Shown here piece after piece: positions 10,259 through 20,693 of a DNA stretch of 64,000 nucleotides. Each line of letters begins with the position of its first letter. Within the stretch, counting starts at the first letter, position 1. The notes under the pieces were generated by a model, which was not told where the DNA came from, searched no databases, and saw only the letters and a program-made list of their open reading frames with translations. Position numbers and translations under genes: made by a program. The DNA is taken from assembly GCA_013146195.2 (NCBI GenBank), contig CM028378.1, positions 9,229,350 through 9,293,349 of the forward strand, read 5' to 3'. The stretch is from Codonopsis lanceolata (Eukaryota; Streptophyta; Magnoliopsida; Asterales; Campanulaceae).

Positions 10259-11502
10259 GGTTTAAATCTCAATTTGGTCACCCTACTTTCGGCCAAAAGT
10301 CATTAAGCTCATTCTACTTTTTTTTTCCTCAATTTAATCACTTTACTTGACTTCGACATTCAATAAGGTCACTTGAGTCATTTTTGTCCGTTATGTTGGA
10401 CGGAAATCATTGAAAAGACTAAAATACCCTTATTAAGTTGAAGGGTTTTACTCTCAATGTTAAAAGTTGAGGGTTCAACAAGCCCCAAATACACAAACCC
10501 CAGCAACCTTCATCTTCTCTCGTGAATCATCCCCAACTCGAGCCGCATCCAATCTCTCTTCCTCGCCGCCTCCTTCTCCCGAAGTCTTCTCCACCGCCTC
10601 CATCATCTGTCAATAGGGGTTTGCTGCCTCCATTCATCTAGTTCAATTGATAATGGCATCTCCTTTGCGTATCCGTGGGTCTTCAAAGACGAGGGCATTT
10701 ATCAAGTGGGCCGAAAAACATAGAATTCATTCAAAAGCATCAAAGCTCGGTTCAATTACTACTATAGGATGCTTCTGACCGTCGAATGAGAAAGCAAGAG
10801 CCAATCAGAGAGTTCCCATAGCCAAGTGATGTTTTCAGGTCCTTCAATCAATTTCGCATTTGAACTTGAAAAAGTCTTCACACTCAAAAGCACCTCGCGA
10901 TTGCCTGTGACCGCCAATTTCGCTGACGGAATTGAGTAACTCGTGAACGGAGATCCTCCCGATGGCAGATCACGCCGGCGAGCCAGAATCATTCATTGAT
11001 TCGGTGAAGGATAAGATCACCGAGACATTTCATAGCCACGATTCGTCGTCTTCATCAGATTCCGACGACGATAAAAAGGGCTCGCCGATGTCTTCCGTCA
11101 AATCAAAGATCTATCGACTCTTCTGAGGGAGAAGTCTGCAGACAAGGTCTTGGGCGGCGTAAAAGCCTGGCTAATATTTTCCTGTGGAGGGACAAGAAGA
11201 TTACCGGGCGTGTTTCTGTTGCTACCGCAATATGGGTGCTTTTTGAATTGATCGAGTATCACCGCCACTCTAGTATGCCAAGTTTGGATTTGAAAATTGA
11301 AGATTGAAAATTATATTAAAAATTTTAGTAAGGGTATTTTGGGATTTTCAATTTTTTTTTAAAGTTTTTAACAAAAAAATTGGATGGAGTGATGAACTTG
11401 ATATTTATGTCCAAGTAGAGTGATTAAATTGAAGAAAAAAAAAGTAGAGTGAGCTTAATGAATTTTGGCCGAAAGTAGGGTGATTAAATTGATATTTAAA
11501 CC
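10259..11502. mobile_element. Pack-MULE carrying a reticulon fragment
   Basis: Perfect 9-bp target duplication TTCAGAAGA at 10250-10258 and 11503-11511. Terminal inverted repeats of about 95 bp start GGTTTAAAT and include CACCCTACTTTCGGCCAAAA and a poly-T run on both sides. Nine-base duplications and long TIRs define Mutator-like elements. No transposase is present. The 1.05-kb interior holds a captured reticulon exon (10962-11263) and an unassigned segment at 10650-10955. Confidence 0.92.
10962..11263 (+). pseudogene. Captured reticulon-like (RTNLB) 5' fragment
   Basis: From ATG at 10962 the frame gives MADHAGEPESFIDSVKDKI, a Ser/Asp-rich stretch (DSSSSSDSDDD) and SSVKSKIYRLF, then a stop. 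After frame changes the match resumes with VLGG near 11150 and with NIFLWRDKKI and ATAIWVLFELIEYH ending at 11263. This is the N-terminal region and start of the reticulon homology domain of plant RTNLB1-5-like proteins, which bend tubular ER membrane. Most of the hydrophobic hairpin domain is absent. It lies wholly inside the Mutator-like element, so it is a transduplicated piece, not a working gene. Confidence 0.82.
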
Positions 11503-11919
11503 TTCAGAAGATTAATCACATGGCGTGACTTTGTAATGTGAAGATAAAATATAGGAAGGAGAAAAAGTGGTGACTGCTCATAATATTAATTGTAGGGGAT
11601 TACTTGTAATAAGGAAAATAAAAAATAGGGAATTAAAAATGGATAACTACTTACACATGTGAATGTGAGGGTGAATTATCTGGTTGTTTTATAAGTATAA
11701 TATAAAAACTGGGCCAAATTACTTTTTACCCTCCAAAGTATCCACCAAATCCCAGTTTACCACCTAAATTAAGGTTTGTCCCATTTTAGCATTCAAGGTT
11801 GCCATTTGTCCCATTTAACCCCCTTCCGTCTGTTTCCGTTTGAATGAAGCCGTTAAATTGCACGTGAAAGACCACGTGCGGGGTATTGTCGTATTTGCAC
11901 CTCCAAAAACACTCTCAAC

Positions 11920-13849
11920 TAAGGGTGAGCTTGGTCCAGTTCGGTCCACTTTTTTGGAAGAAAAGAGAAAACCAGGACCAGACCAATAGTCCGGTTCTCA
12001 AAAAATATAGAATCAGGACCAACCCAATATGTTTGAGAACCAATACATTGGTCCGGTCCAGAACCAATTGAAGACGTGCGAGAACCAGGACCGGACCAAT
12101 ACGATGGTTATTTATTTTTTGCATGTTTAGTACAAATAAATAATAAAATCTAAAAGATTTAAACTTCATATATATATTAAAAAAATCTTCCATAAAATTA
12201 CATTTAACAATTTAAAATGTCGAAATCATAGACTTATAAACATAACAAATCGGTGGAAACAAAATAACAAAAGAGTACAAACAAAATAGAGAAAAAAATA
12301 ATTAAAAAGTCCGAGCTTAATAAGTGTTGAGTGTTGATGCTAAAAATATAAAATAACAAAAGAGTACAAAACAATTTGTTGAGAGCACCGAAGGAATGGA
12401 CTCTTTACCTGTACGGAGAGATAGATAAATATAAGTAAGACCAAGCAGTCAAGGAAATAAAAAAAAGTTTGCAAATTAGAGCTTTACTTCGGAGTATAAT
12501 ATGGAATCAAACTGAGAAATGTATATAAGCAGACCATAGAAACTCAAAATCAACATTCAAGATGATCACACGCAGCTCAGTACTAAACTATAAAGAAAAC
12601 TCCAAATTTCTCTCTTCTTACTAATTCTTTATGCGACCTAATGATTCTAACCACATCTTTTTTTTCTTACTAGTAACACTTGGAGCCTCATCTTGGAGGA
12701 GGAAGACGCTAGTTAAGACTTCCTTGGACTGGAACGCCATCTTTAAAACCTTCAAACCCTATCAACAAATTTTATTTTATCAACTGAATGTAACACTTTA
12801 CACATTTTAGGAAATAATTATCACAAGATGAAGCTAATCAGTAATCACTAATCACACCAAAATACTCCAAATGTCAAAGACTTCCAAAGCCCATAACCTA
12901 CAACACAAAGAGCTCCCTGACACACAAAAATCCCAAAATCGACAACAATTTAAGCACACCAGACCATCACTTCTTGACTCTCCTCACTCACAGGAACAAA
13001 CTCATGGATTCACCTCCATTCATCCCACAATGTAAACGTGGGTTACGCAACTTTATCGAGGAAATCAAGGAAACCCAACAACCATAAACCCATAAGTTAA
13101 ACTTCAGTAAAAATCAAATTTTGAATCGAAAAGAAGGGGGGAAAAACTGCTGCATTTCAATAACTATTGCATTTCAAAAACTGCTGCATTTCAAAAAGAT
13201 AACAGGATGAAGTCACGAACCACATATAAAATACAGTAGGAACCTCAAATCAATCAAACGTGGGAAGCATTCATAAAGTAAAAGAAATTGAATGTTTAAT
13301 GATCCGTGAGGCGTGAACTCGATCTAATCAAACGAGGAAATTTGAACTAAATGAAGTTAAGCAATTAAAATTAAATGAAGTATGCACACATATGTATGTG
13401 TAGGAAGATTTAGGGACGGAGAATCAACAGATCGATTGGAGGGTTTCAGTTGAAGGCAACGTGGTCTGTGACTCTGTGCTACAAACAGTAAAGAAAGAAA
13501 CAAATTAGAAAGGGGTATGAGTCATGAGAGAGACAGAGAACAAGGGAGGAGAGTGGGGGAAATCTAGGATTTGAGAGTGATAAAGAAGAAGGGAGAGTGG
13601 TATCGTACGACCTTGTTGCCTTGTTGGTTGGCTTTCGGACTTCGGAGACAGCGTTAATGGCGGATGCCGGACGGAGGGATAGCGAGAAGCCGAGAAGAGA
13701 GACTGAGATGAGAGAGTGAGACTAAGAGACACAGTCACAAACTCACAATTGATTTACCGATTTAGGGTTATGAAAGTGTGTTTGACTGGCTGTGACTTTG
13801 TGGCTTTGGCTTCTTGTTGCTCAAGGCTTAACCCTTAAGGAATTAGTAA

Positions 13850-13917
<68 letters not shown>

Positions 13918-14159
13918 CTATATATATATTATACTATATTATTATATTATACATATAATTATAAATAAAATAATAATAATAAATAATATATTGATCCGGT
14001 TCGGTTCGGTTCTGCGTTTTCAGTTTTTGGAACCGGGGACCGACCCAATTAGATTACGTGAAAATTCAGATCCGGACCAATCCAAAGTATTGGTCGGTCC
14101 ATTTTGAATGGTTCGGTCAGGTTCCATTGGTCGGCCGATTAAAAAACACGCACACCCCA
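11920..14159. mobile_element. Non-autonomous hAT element nested in the MULE
   Basis: An 8-bp target duplication CTCTCAAC is present at 11912-11919 and 14160-14167. Ends are TAAGGGTGAGC on the left and GCACACCCCA on the right, matching the plant hAT pattern TAGGGGTG...CACCCCTA. Subterminal regions are rich in GGTCCGG and CCGGTTC motifs in both orientations, expected binding sites for a hAT transposase. The 2.2-kb interior has no transposase; the minus-strand frame at 13738-13505 is Ser/Leu-rich and not recognisable. A (TA)n tract lies at 13852-13912. Confidence 0.85.
13852..13912. repeat. (TA)n microsatellite
   Basis: About 30 TA units, followed by further AT-rich simple sequence up to 13990. 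Confidence 0.95.
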
Positions 14160-14169
14160 CTCTCAACTC

Positions 14170-14824
14170 CTCGCTCGAATCACGGGATGCACCACTAGTT
14201 TCCTCGAGTACTTACTCCAATGCCGCCTCCTTTGGTCCATAAACTCTTGCTTTTGCATCATATGCCCTCAACGACACTCTTGTCGGTAGAATCGGTATGA
14301 CAAAGCCTCGTGCGAATCCACAAACCGGTCCGACAAAGTCACGCGTCTTTAAACCGTCGTCGGACACTAAATTCACATCCGAGAAAACTCCGGAAGGTTC
14401 GTCCAGTGGTAATTAAATAGGTGACATAATTATTGCCACCAAGAACCAACGAATTGGACAGATCCTGCTCTGTTTTGGGGTTAGAAACGAAAATGCGAAT
14501 ATATTCGGAGATGGAGGTGGGAGAGGAGAGAGATAATGGTCCGGCAGATGTACTATGGTCGTTGAGTTGAGTAACATGATCGCGGTCAAAGGATCGGAAG
14601 ACGGCTTCTGCGTAGGAAGGAAGCTCGATGAAGGAATTGATAGAGTTAGGGTTTTGGTGAGGGAAGGAAGGTAAGGGATGATCGGCGGTGGGGATTTCGG
14701 CGAAATGTAAAGGAAATTTGAGGGAGCTAGAGGAGGGATTGTCGTCGAGAACTAGGAATTCCATTACTTCAAGGGAGGTGAATAAACGGGCTTCTTCGAA
14801 GCCCTGGTTTTCGTAGCCCATCAT
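14170..14824 (-). pseudogene. Captured sorting nexin 2 (SNX2-like) fragment
   Basis: On the minus strand the frame starts MMGYENQGFEEA at 14824 and keeps ELPSYAEAVFRSFD, SEYIRIFVSNPKTEQD, NNYVTYLITT and FSVRRRFKD, ending near 14339. These are the linker and the start of the PX domain of plant SNX2. In shifted frames the match goes on through VTLSDRF, DKSVVE and MMQKQEFMDQRR to HPVI near 14175. The PX domain binds phosphoinositides, and SNX1/SNX2 act in endosomal retrieval. The C-terminal BAR domain is missing, and frameshifts follow residue 160. It is enclosed by MULE TIRs, so it is a captured copy. Confidence 0.82.
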
Positions 14825-15381
14825 GGCTTAGTTTTGGTCTTTGGTCTTTGGTGCGTTGTGTGTTAGATTTGAAATTGGGAATGGGAATCAGGAGTGAAGG
14901 GGGAATAAATTGAGTAGGGAAAGCATTTTGGGAGGGATTGGAGTGAGAGTGAGGGGTTCAGGGATGGCCGCGTGGAGGCAACGGTGGAAGAACAAGTGGT
15001 GGTGGTGGTGGTGGAGGAGGATTCAGGAGCAGACCTGGGCGGAGTTGCATGTAGTTTCGGGATGTACAGAGTGTTTTTGGAGGTGAAAATACGACAATAC
15101 CCTGCACGTGGCCTTCCACGTGCAATTTAACGGCTTCATTCAAACGGAAACAGACGGAAGGGGGTTAAATGAGACAAATGGCAACCTTGAATGCTAAAAT
15201 GGGACAAACCTTAGTTTAGGTAGTAAACTGGGATTTGGTGAATACTTTGGGGGTAAAAAGTAATTTGGCCTAAAAACTGTGTTCACGAATTAGCAAAAAC
15301 CAGTTCGCGGATTTGCAACGAATCTGCTTTAATAGAGCTCCGGAGCGGCACTCCAATCAAAATTCTTGATTTAGAAACCTT

Positions 15382-15387
15382 TATAAA
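15382..15387 (+). promoter_or_regulatory. TATA box of the VPS52-like gene
   Basis: TATAAA lies about 175 bases upstream of the ATG at 15560, in sequence that becomes less AT-rich (CCGGAGGTCCGGAG) and looks like a 5' untranslated region. Confidence 0.55.
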
Positions 15388-15559
15388 CACCAGAGCTGGA
15401 TCGGACCGGAGGTCCGGAGCAACTGTCAGGTGGGACGACGACGATCATTTTCCTTCATTACTCTCCTCTCGCCGGAGCTCATCAACGGTGGCGTCGCCGT
15501 TCACATGATTTGAACAAATCCAAAACTCAAATTGCTATTAACTGATTTGTTAGAGCAGG

Positions 15560-16483
15560 ATGGCAGACGTGGCAACCAACAGTCTGGTAAAATCCACTTC
15601 AATTGTATGCATAATTGAAATAATTTCATACTCGTTTGGTGAAATTGATGTTCATGTCAATGCGGCAGGTCGAATCCCATGGTGGCGATGCTGCTGATAT
15701 TTATAAATCAGTTTTTGAGTTGGGATCATTTGTCGGTGATTCAACTCTTGACGAGGATTCCAGCAGGTACCCCACATTTTATTTATTTATTTTTAGCATT
15801 TTTCATATGCGTATATAGCATTGTGGTTAGCAAGTTTAGGTTCTTAAAGATTATTAGTGGCTTGGAATATATGTTATCAAGTCATTGTCAATCCTAGATT
15901 TGGAATTAATTCAGTTATTTATGGGTTCTCATTTGAGTTCAAAGGGTGTGGCCATTGATAATTTGATATGTGGCTTGTACTGCATATTCTCATGTTAGCT
16001 CAAGTTGCTTACAACTCCCTCCCTTCCTTAAAATGAGTTCCTTATTCCTTGTTAGACCATTTCTAATAAACATGTCCACTTCTTAATCTTCCTTTTTGGG
16101 ATGTTAGTTTACCATTTCATCCTCGATTTGATTGCTAATTTAATTGATGATGGACATCTTTGGAATATACAACACCTAGTGATATTTATAATAGAGCAAG
16201 TTAGCTTTTCTTAATATGTGTGCCAAGTCAAAAAGGATTCTTGTTTAGGAACTGAGGGAGTGTCTAATTTTGCTCATTCAGTCTATAGGGTGCCCTTGTG
16301 GTGCTCTCACCACTTTCTACCTATATTGCACATTCATTATTTCTATTTGTATTGCAAGTTCTGTATGTTCAAGTACATATCTGGCATGACTTCTTGAAAT
16401 AATATTAGGCTTGCTTGTTTCTCAGCGATGATATATGGCTTGAAGGTCTTCAGCAAGAGCTAGAAGAATGTCAAAATGATGAG
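15560..16483 (+). CDS. VPS52: VPS52-like (GARP/EARP subunit), first three exons only
   Basis: Exons 15560-15586, 15669-15766 and 16426-16483 join in phase to 61 residues: MADVATNSL, then ADIYKSVFELGSFVGD, then DDIWLEGLQQELEECQNDE. This matches the N-terminus of plant VPS52 (Arabidopsis POK), about 700 residues long. VPS52 is a coiled-coil subunit of the GARP complex, which tethers endosome-derived vesicles at the trans-Golgi. Introns follow GT-AG. The next expected exon is not seen before the LINE remnant, LTR and assembly gap, nor anywhere later in the window. Either transposons cut the gene, the rest lies in the gap, or this is a truncated duplicate. Confidence 0.75.
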
Positions 16484-16596
16484 GTGAACAATTGTCTTCC
16501 ATTCCATTTCCAGAGTTCAGTTTCTCCTTTTCGTTATGTCCATTGAAACTATGCTGGACATTCCATTCTAATATAAATTTTGCCGATCGCCCTTAT

Positions 16597-16597
16597 G

Positions 16598-16663
<66 letters not shown>
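16597..16663. repeat. (TTA)n microsatellite
   Basis: About 22 ATT/TTA units in the VPS52-like intron. It produces a run of asparagine in a spurious minus-strand frame. Confidence 0.95.
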
Positions 16664-17036
16664 TTTGATAAGATCAATCAGGCCCTTATTATATACAGAC
16701 AACTTGAAGTGTGAACAAAAACTTATGATACTCCGTTCCCGGCAAAGAGTCCATGTTTGAAAGAACATTTTTAAGAAAAAAATGATAACCCAAAAATCCC
16801 TTTGCAAATTTAAATCAACACAAATTGTATATGAATAAAATTGTACAAATAACTTCTGTAACAATTTGATAAGCTTCATGCTTCGATAACTGTGCAAGCA
16901 TAAACTTTTGTCTAAAACTGGGGCAGCAAACTTGCATGTTTACCCAATCCAAATCCTTTGCCCCTCCTCATTATTGTTGGTCCAAATAATCAAAGTTGCT
17001 AAGTATTTGGTTAAAATTTCACATTTCCTCTATTAT

Positions 17037-17083
<47 letters not shown>
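17037..17083. repeat. (CT)n(CA)n microsatellite
   Basis: A compound dinucleotide tract. The surrounding 16484-17456 shows no exon that I can recognise. Confidence 0.93.
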
Positions 17084-17084
<1 letters not shown>

Positions 17085-17456
17085 TCTCTCATAGAAAACC
17101 ACTAACGACATCCCCTGACGAGATGTTCCAACTCCAAAGTTGTGAAACTTGTAAATAAAGTACTTTTTAATTGTATAGGAATAAAACTGAAAAGAAGGGT
17201 ATAGTGAAACATCCCAAATGGAATAATGAACTAATGATCAAATTCAAGGACAATCATGTATTGCAAAAAAAAGGTTTGTATTTTAGAAAAGGGCTCTGCC
17301 AATGGATTATATTCTTTCCATGGATCTTTTCCACTAACTACCGGAGCATACAAAAATTGGTAACTCATTCCCCATGCATTGGTTACAATATCCATATCTC
17401 AGGGATAAACAAAAATTCAACCATATTTATAAGATTGAAATTTGATTTTTGGTGAG

Positions 17457-17870
17457 ATTATCAGTTTTGGTCAATTGGGAGCCTACTAGTTTTTCCTAGT
17501 TCGAGAGGATTGCAGCAAGGGATCCCCTTCTCTTTCTAGCATTGTGGTCTTGGAGGTGTTGAGTCGACTTATCGAAGCGGTGTTAAGGGGGTTTTATTCA
17601 AGGCTATAAGGTGAGATCGGGTAGTGATTCGGGGTTGATGGTAACTCACTTTTTGTTCGCTGACCATACTCTTGTTTTTTGCAATGAGAAGAAGTATGAG
17701 CTAGGTGACCTTCGTTTGATTCTTCTTTTATGTCGAGCAGTATCAGGGTTAAGGATTAACATTTCAAAAGGGAGATTCTTCGGTGGGGAATGTGGAGAAT
17801 ATGAAACATCTAGCTTCTTTTTCGGATGTAAGGTTGGTAGCCTTCCAACAACTAATTTTGATGTGGAGCA
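17457..17870 (+). pseudogene. LINE (non-LTR) reverse transcriptase remnant
   Basis: Translation with frame changes gives SSRGLQQGIPFSF, close to the RT motif SRGLRQGDPLSP. It then gives THFLFADHTLVFC, where the catalytic FADD reads FADH, and GCKVGSLPT near the end. This order is that of the palm and thumb of plant L1 reverse transcriptase. Only about 130 residues survive, with stops before 17600 and a damaged active site. No target duplication or poly-A was found. Confidence 0.8.
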
Positions 17871-17877
17871 ACATTGT

Positions 17878-18420
17878 GTCCACATGACTGATACAACCCA
17901 CACTGTATCATAGACATGCTGTTGTCTAGATCTTAATGACTGTTTTTAATTTAAACAGTTATTTAGACAAGACAGTTATTAGACAGTTTACTAGATCAGT
18001 TATTAGACAGATATTTGCAGTTTCTTAGACAGTTAATCTTAAACATTTTTCTTTTCCTTTATGTACTCTCGGATATTTTCATTTTTAGACATAATACAGA
18101 TTATTTTCTTAGAGCAAGTTTGATAATTTGCATTCTCGAAGAACATTGTCTTCCTTTTATTCCTGTCCTGTGTTAGTTGGTATCACAGCAAGGTTTCTCC
18201 TGGCGATGGCTAACAACAATAGAGAGATGTTTCTGTCTCTGACGTGTTCAGAGAGGTTCCGCAGTAGCAGCAACACTTCAAACTTTGTGTGCAGAGCGAA
18301 CAGAGACAGCGTTAAGGGCAAGGCGGCAGAAACGCAGGTGGTGACCCTCAGGCACATCAGGCCAATCCCGTGTTACCCCAACAGGATGATGATTTGACAG
18401 GCGAAGAAGTTGAAGAATTA
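17878..18420 (+). mobile_element. LTR end, primer-binding site and leader of another retrotransposon
   Basis: TTGGTATCACAGC at 18178-18190 matches, with one change, the plant primer-binding site complementary to initiator tRNA-Met (TGGTATCAGAGC). It follows a probable LTR that begins near 17878-17919 and contains three near copies of CAGTTATTAGACAG. After it an ATG at 18206 opens a short frame (MANNNREMFLSL) that stops before the gap; the gag protein is not recognisable. The element is cut by the Ns. It is unlikely to belong to the Tat copy to the right, whose LTR is different. Confidence 0.55.
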
Positions 18421-18423
18421 GGG

Positions 18424-18523
18424 NNNNNNNNNNNNNNNNNNNNNNNNNNNNNNNNNNNNNNNNNNNNNNNNNNNNNNNNNNNNNNNNNNNNNNNNNNNNN
18501 NNNNNNNNNNNNNNNNNNNNNNN
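18424..18523. other. Assembly gap, 100 N
   Basis: Exactly 100 Ns, a conventional placeholder for unknown length. The flanks belong to different retrotransposons, so the true distance may be many kilobases. Confidence 0.99.
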
Positions 18524-20220
18524 TCCCCGGCCTCGGCCACGCCACCGGAAGAAAAAGAGGAGGACTCCTAACCCAAACAGTATTCGAATCACCTGCCTCA
18601 AGAATCTATCGCCCATGGAGGAACCGCTAAGAAGACGAAGAAGATAAATAGGAAAAGGAATCCTAACGAGACATATTACTCTAGAAAGAAAAGCAAAGGA
18701 AAAGAAACCGCACTAAATGAAGACAAACCGAAGATCGCCGAGAAATCTACCGTTAAAGTAAAATACGCCCAAAAAAGAAGAGTCGCCGAAAAGTCAAAAC
18801 CCGTAAAGTGAAGACCCCAAACCCCGTGAACAAGTCGAAAAAACACGAAATCACCGTGAAATCACCCAAATAGGATGAAAACGTGGAAGAAAAAGAAAAA
18901 CACTTACGGGCCGCAGATAAACGAGGATGTAACTGATGGGAGCAAGCCTAATGCCGCCGAAATCGCCTAATAACAAGAAGGAAATACTGAGAGAGAGAAA
19001 ATGAGAAAGGTAAACAAGAAAAGATGAAAAAGAAAGTTTTTATACCTCAGAATCTATTATCGCTTTGAGGCGAGCCCCTGAATACAACCGCCGATCCGTG
19101 CCTTCCCTAAACCCTACCCAAAACGACGCCACGATCTTTCTCTCGATTCGAGACGGGAAAGGACGGCATTAAAAGTATTTCGAAATTCGAAAAGCCGCCC
19201 ATTAACGAAAACCGGGAAGCCGCCAAAAAACCGCATTTAAAGAGTCGATGTACCGAAAAGACGTAACGCCCCGATGCACGTATACGAGAACGCCCCATAA
19301 ACTTCCAACCTCGACTTAAGCCTCGTAAAAACCTCGGCCAAAAACCTAATTAGCCTCATTAAACCCATAAGTCGCCCCTAAATAAACGCGACGCCGACCT
19401 CCTACCGCTCAAGCAACAAGATATTTTTGCCTTCTGCCGAGAAAGCACCAAAGTAGGGGGCCACCGAAAGGATTAAAACCGAGGGATTGACCCCAAGATG
19501 AAAAGGACCCGACCTCGACAAAGAGGGTCCCACCTGCAGAGCCACACGCTAAGTAGGACAGACCACTCACCCCTAAGATAAATCACTTCAACCTCCTCAA
19601 GGCATCATGACCCCTAAGACCGTCGACGAGCCCACCCACAATCCGGCCTAACAGATCACGGGCTCCCCCCGCCACCAAATCGCTTCATAAATCCTCGGCC
19701 TCGACAAATAACAAAAGTGTTCGTCACAAAACCACTCGGCCTCGGCCTCGGGCCAATCATCCACCCCGACAAACCATTTCCCTAGGCACCGAGAAAACCG
19801 CCGCACGCCATTACCAACTCTCCGACAAATACAGCTTCACTCATTCTGACGATTTATACCCTCAACGCATTTAATACCCGCTTTATGCTCCCCAATTATT
19901 AGGCGCCACGTCGCCATAAACTTCAGGTATAAATATGAGAGCCCACATTCAGGGCAAGGTAAGTAATTTCGGCAATATCACAACTCTCTTATCACAGCCT
20001 CCTATCAAACAATTATCACGACCTATTTATTACCAATTCTCTACCGGAAATCTGACTCTTACGCCGGAGGGTTATAGTCGGGCCAACCCGACGCCTTAAC
20101 GGAGTTTATTGTTCACTTTGTGCAGGTCAAGCTTAAAAGAAAGGGCGACGAGAAGAGCGCCACATCATCCTCGCTCACACGTGGGCGTCCAAGACAGATC
20201 ATTACACTTTTGCGTGATCA
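18524..20220 (+). mobile_element. Second Tat element copy: aORF start and 3' LTR
   Basis: The whole stretch aligns with 5190-6897. The first part corresponds on the minus strand to the start of the antisense ORF (Met near 18617), then comes its leader and TATA (19037-19044), then the LTR (about 19488-20220; TATA 19928-19936), ending GTGATCA. Differences from the first copy are concentrated at CGG and CCGG sites, where this copy often lacks one G or reads CCTAA. The aORF frame is lost. Confidence 0.85.
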
Positions 20221-20688
20221 CTCACCATATTTATCTCCATTTTACTTTAATTTTTTTTCTTCAGAAAATAGCTAAAAACTTGAAAAAATCATAAAAAAAA
20301 GTTCTGATATCCAAATTAAACAAATCAAATCTCTATTTATATGTGAAAATGTGTACTTTAATTCAGGAAAAAAATTAAAAAATAATTTTTTTGGCCGAAA
20401 ATTGGCCAAGAAAAATGATGGTGGAAAAGTTTTTTGAAATTGCCATGTGGAAAGGGCAATGGCAGAGGCGTAAGGTTGGTTGTCAGCCGGCTTGATGTTT
20501 TTCTTGATTTTTGGTGTCATTTTGCACCTAAATGGCTTGAAACAAGGTCGTTTTTGACACACTGTGTGGTTTGATTTGATTTTGATTTGTATCATAAATT
20601 GATATAAATCAAACCAAATAAAATAAGAATTTGATTAGATTTTTTTTAGATACACCGTTGTAGAGGAATTCAACTTTGATTTGAGTTT
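20221..20688. other. Non-coding, nothing recognised
   Basis: AT-rich sequence between the Tat LTR and the solo LTR. No gene, inverted repeat or known terminus was seen. Confidence 0.5.
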
Positions 20689-20693
20689 GATAC

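Larger units (their letters stand above)
11712..15270. mobile_element. Pack-MULE carrying a sorting nexin fragment
   Basis: Perfect 9-bp target duplication TAAAAACTG at 11703-11711 and 15271-15279. TIRs of about 204 bp (11712-11915 and 15068-15270) start GGCCAAATTAC and are about 95% alike by eye. Both arms carry two CACGTG boxes 12 bp apart (11861 and 11873; 15105 and 15117). A hAT-like element (11920-14159) has inserted just inside the left TIR. Without it the MULE would be about 1.3 kb, mostly a sorting nexin 2 fragment. The right end lies only about 110 bp from the TATA box of the VPS52 gene. Confidence 0.93.

Noticed and set aside
16568..16897. 109-codon minus frame with poly-Asn
   Set aside because: Created by the TTA microsatellite.
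18278..18630. Frames running across the Ns
   Set aside because: They bridge an assembly gap and have no meaning.
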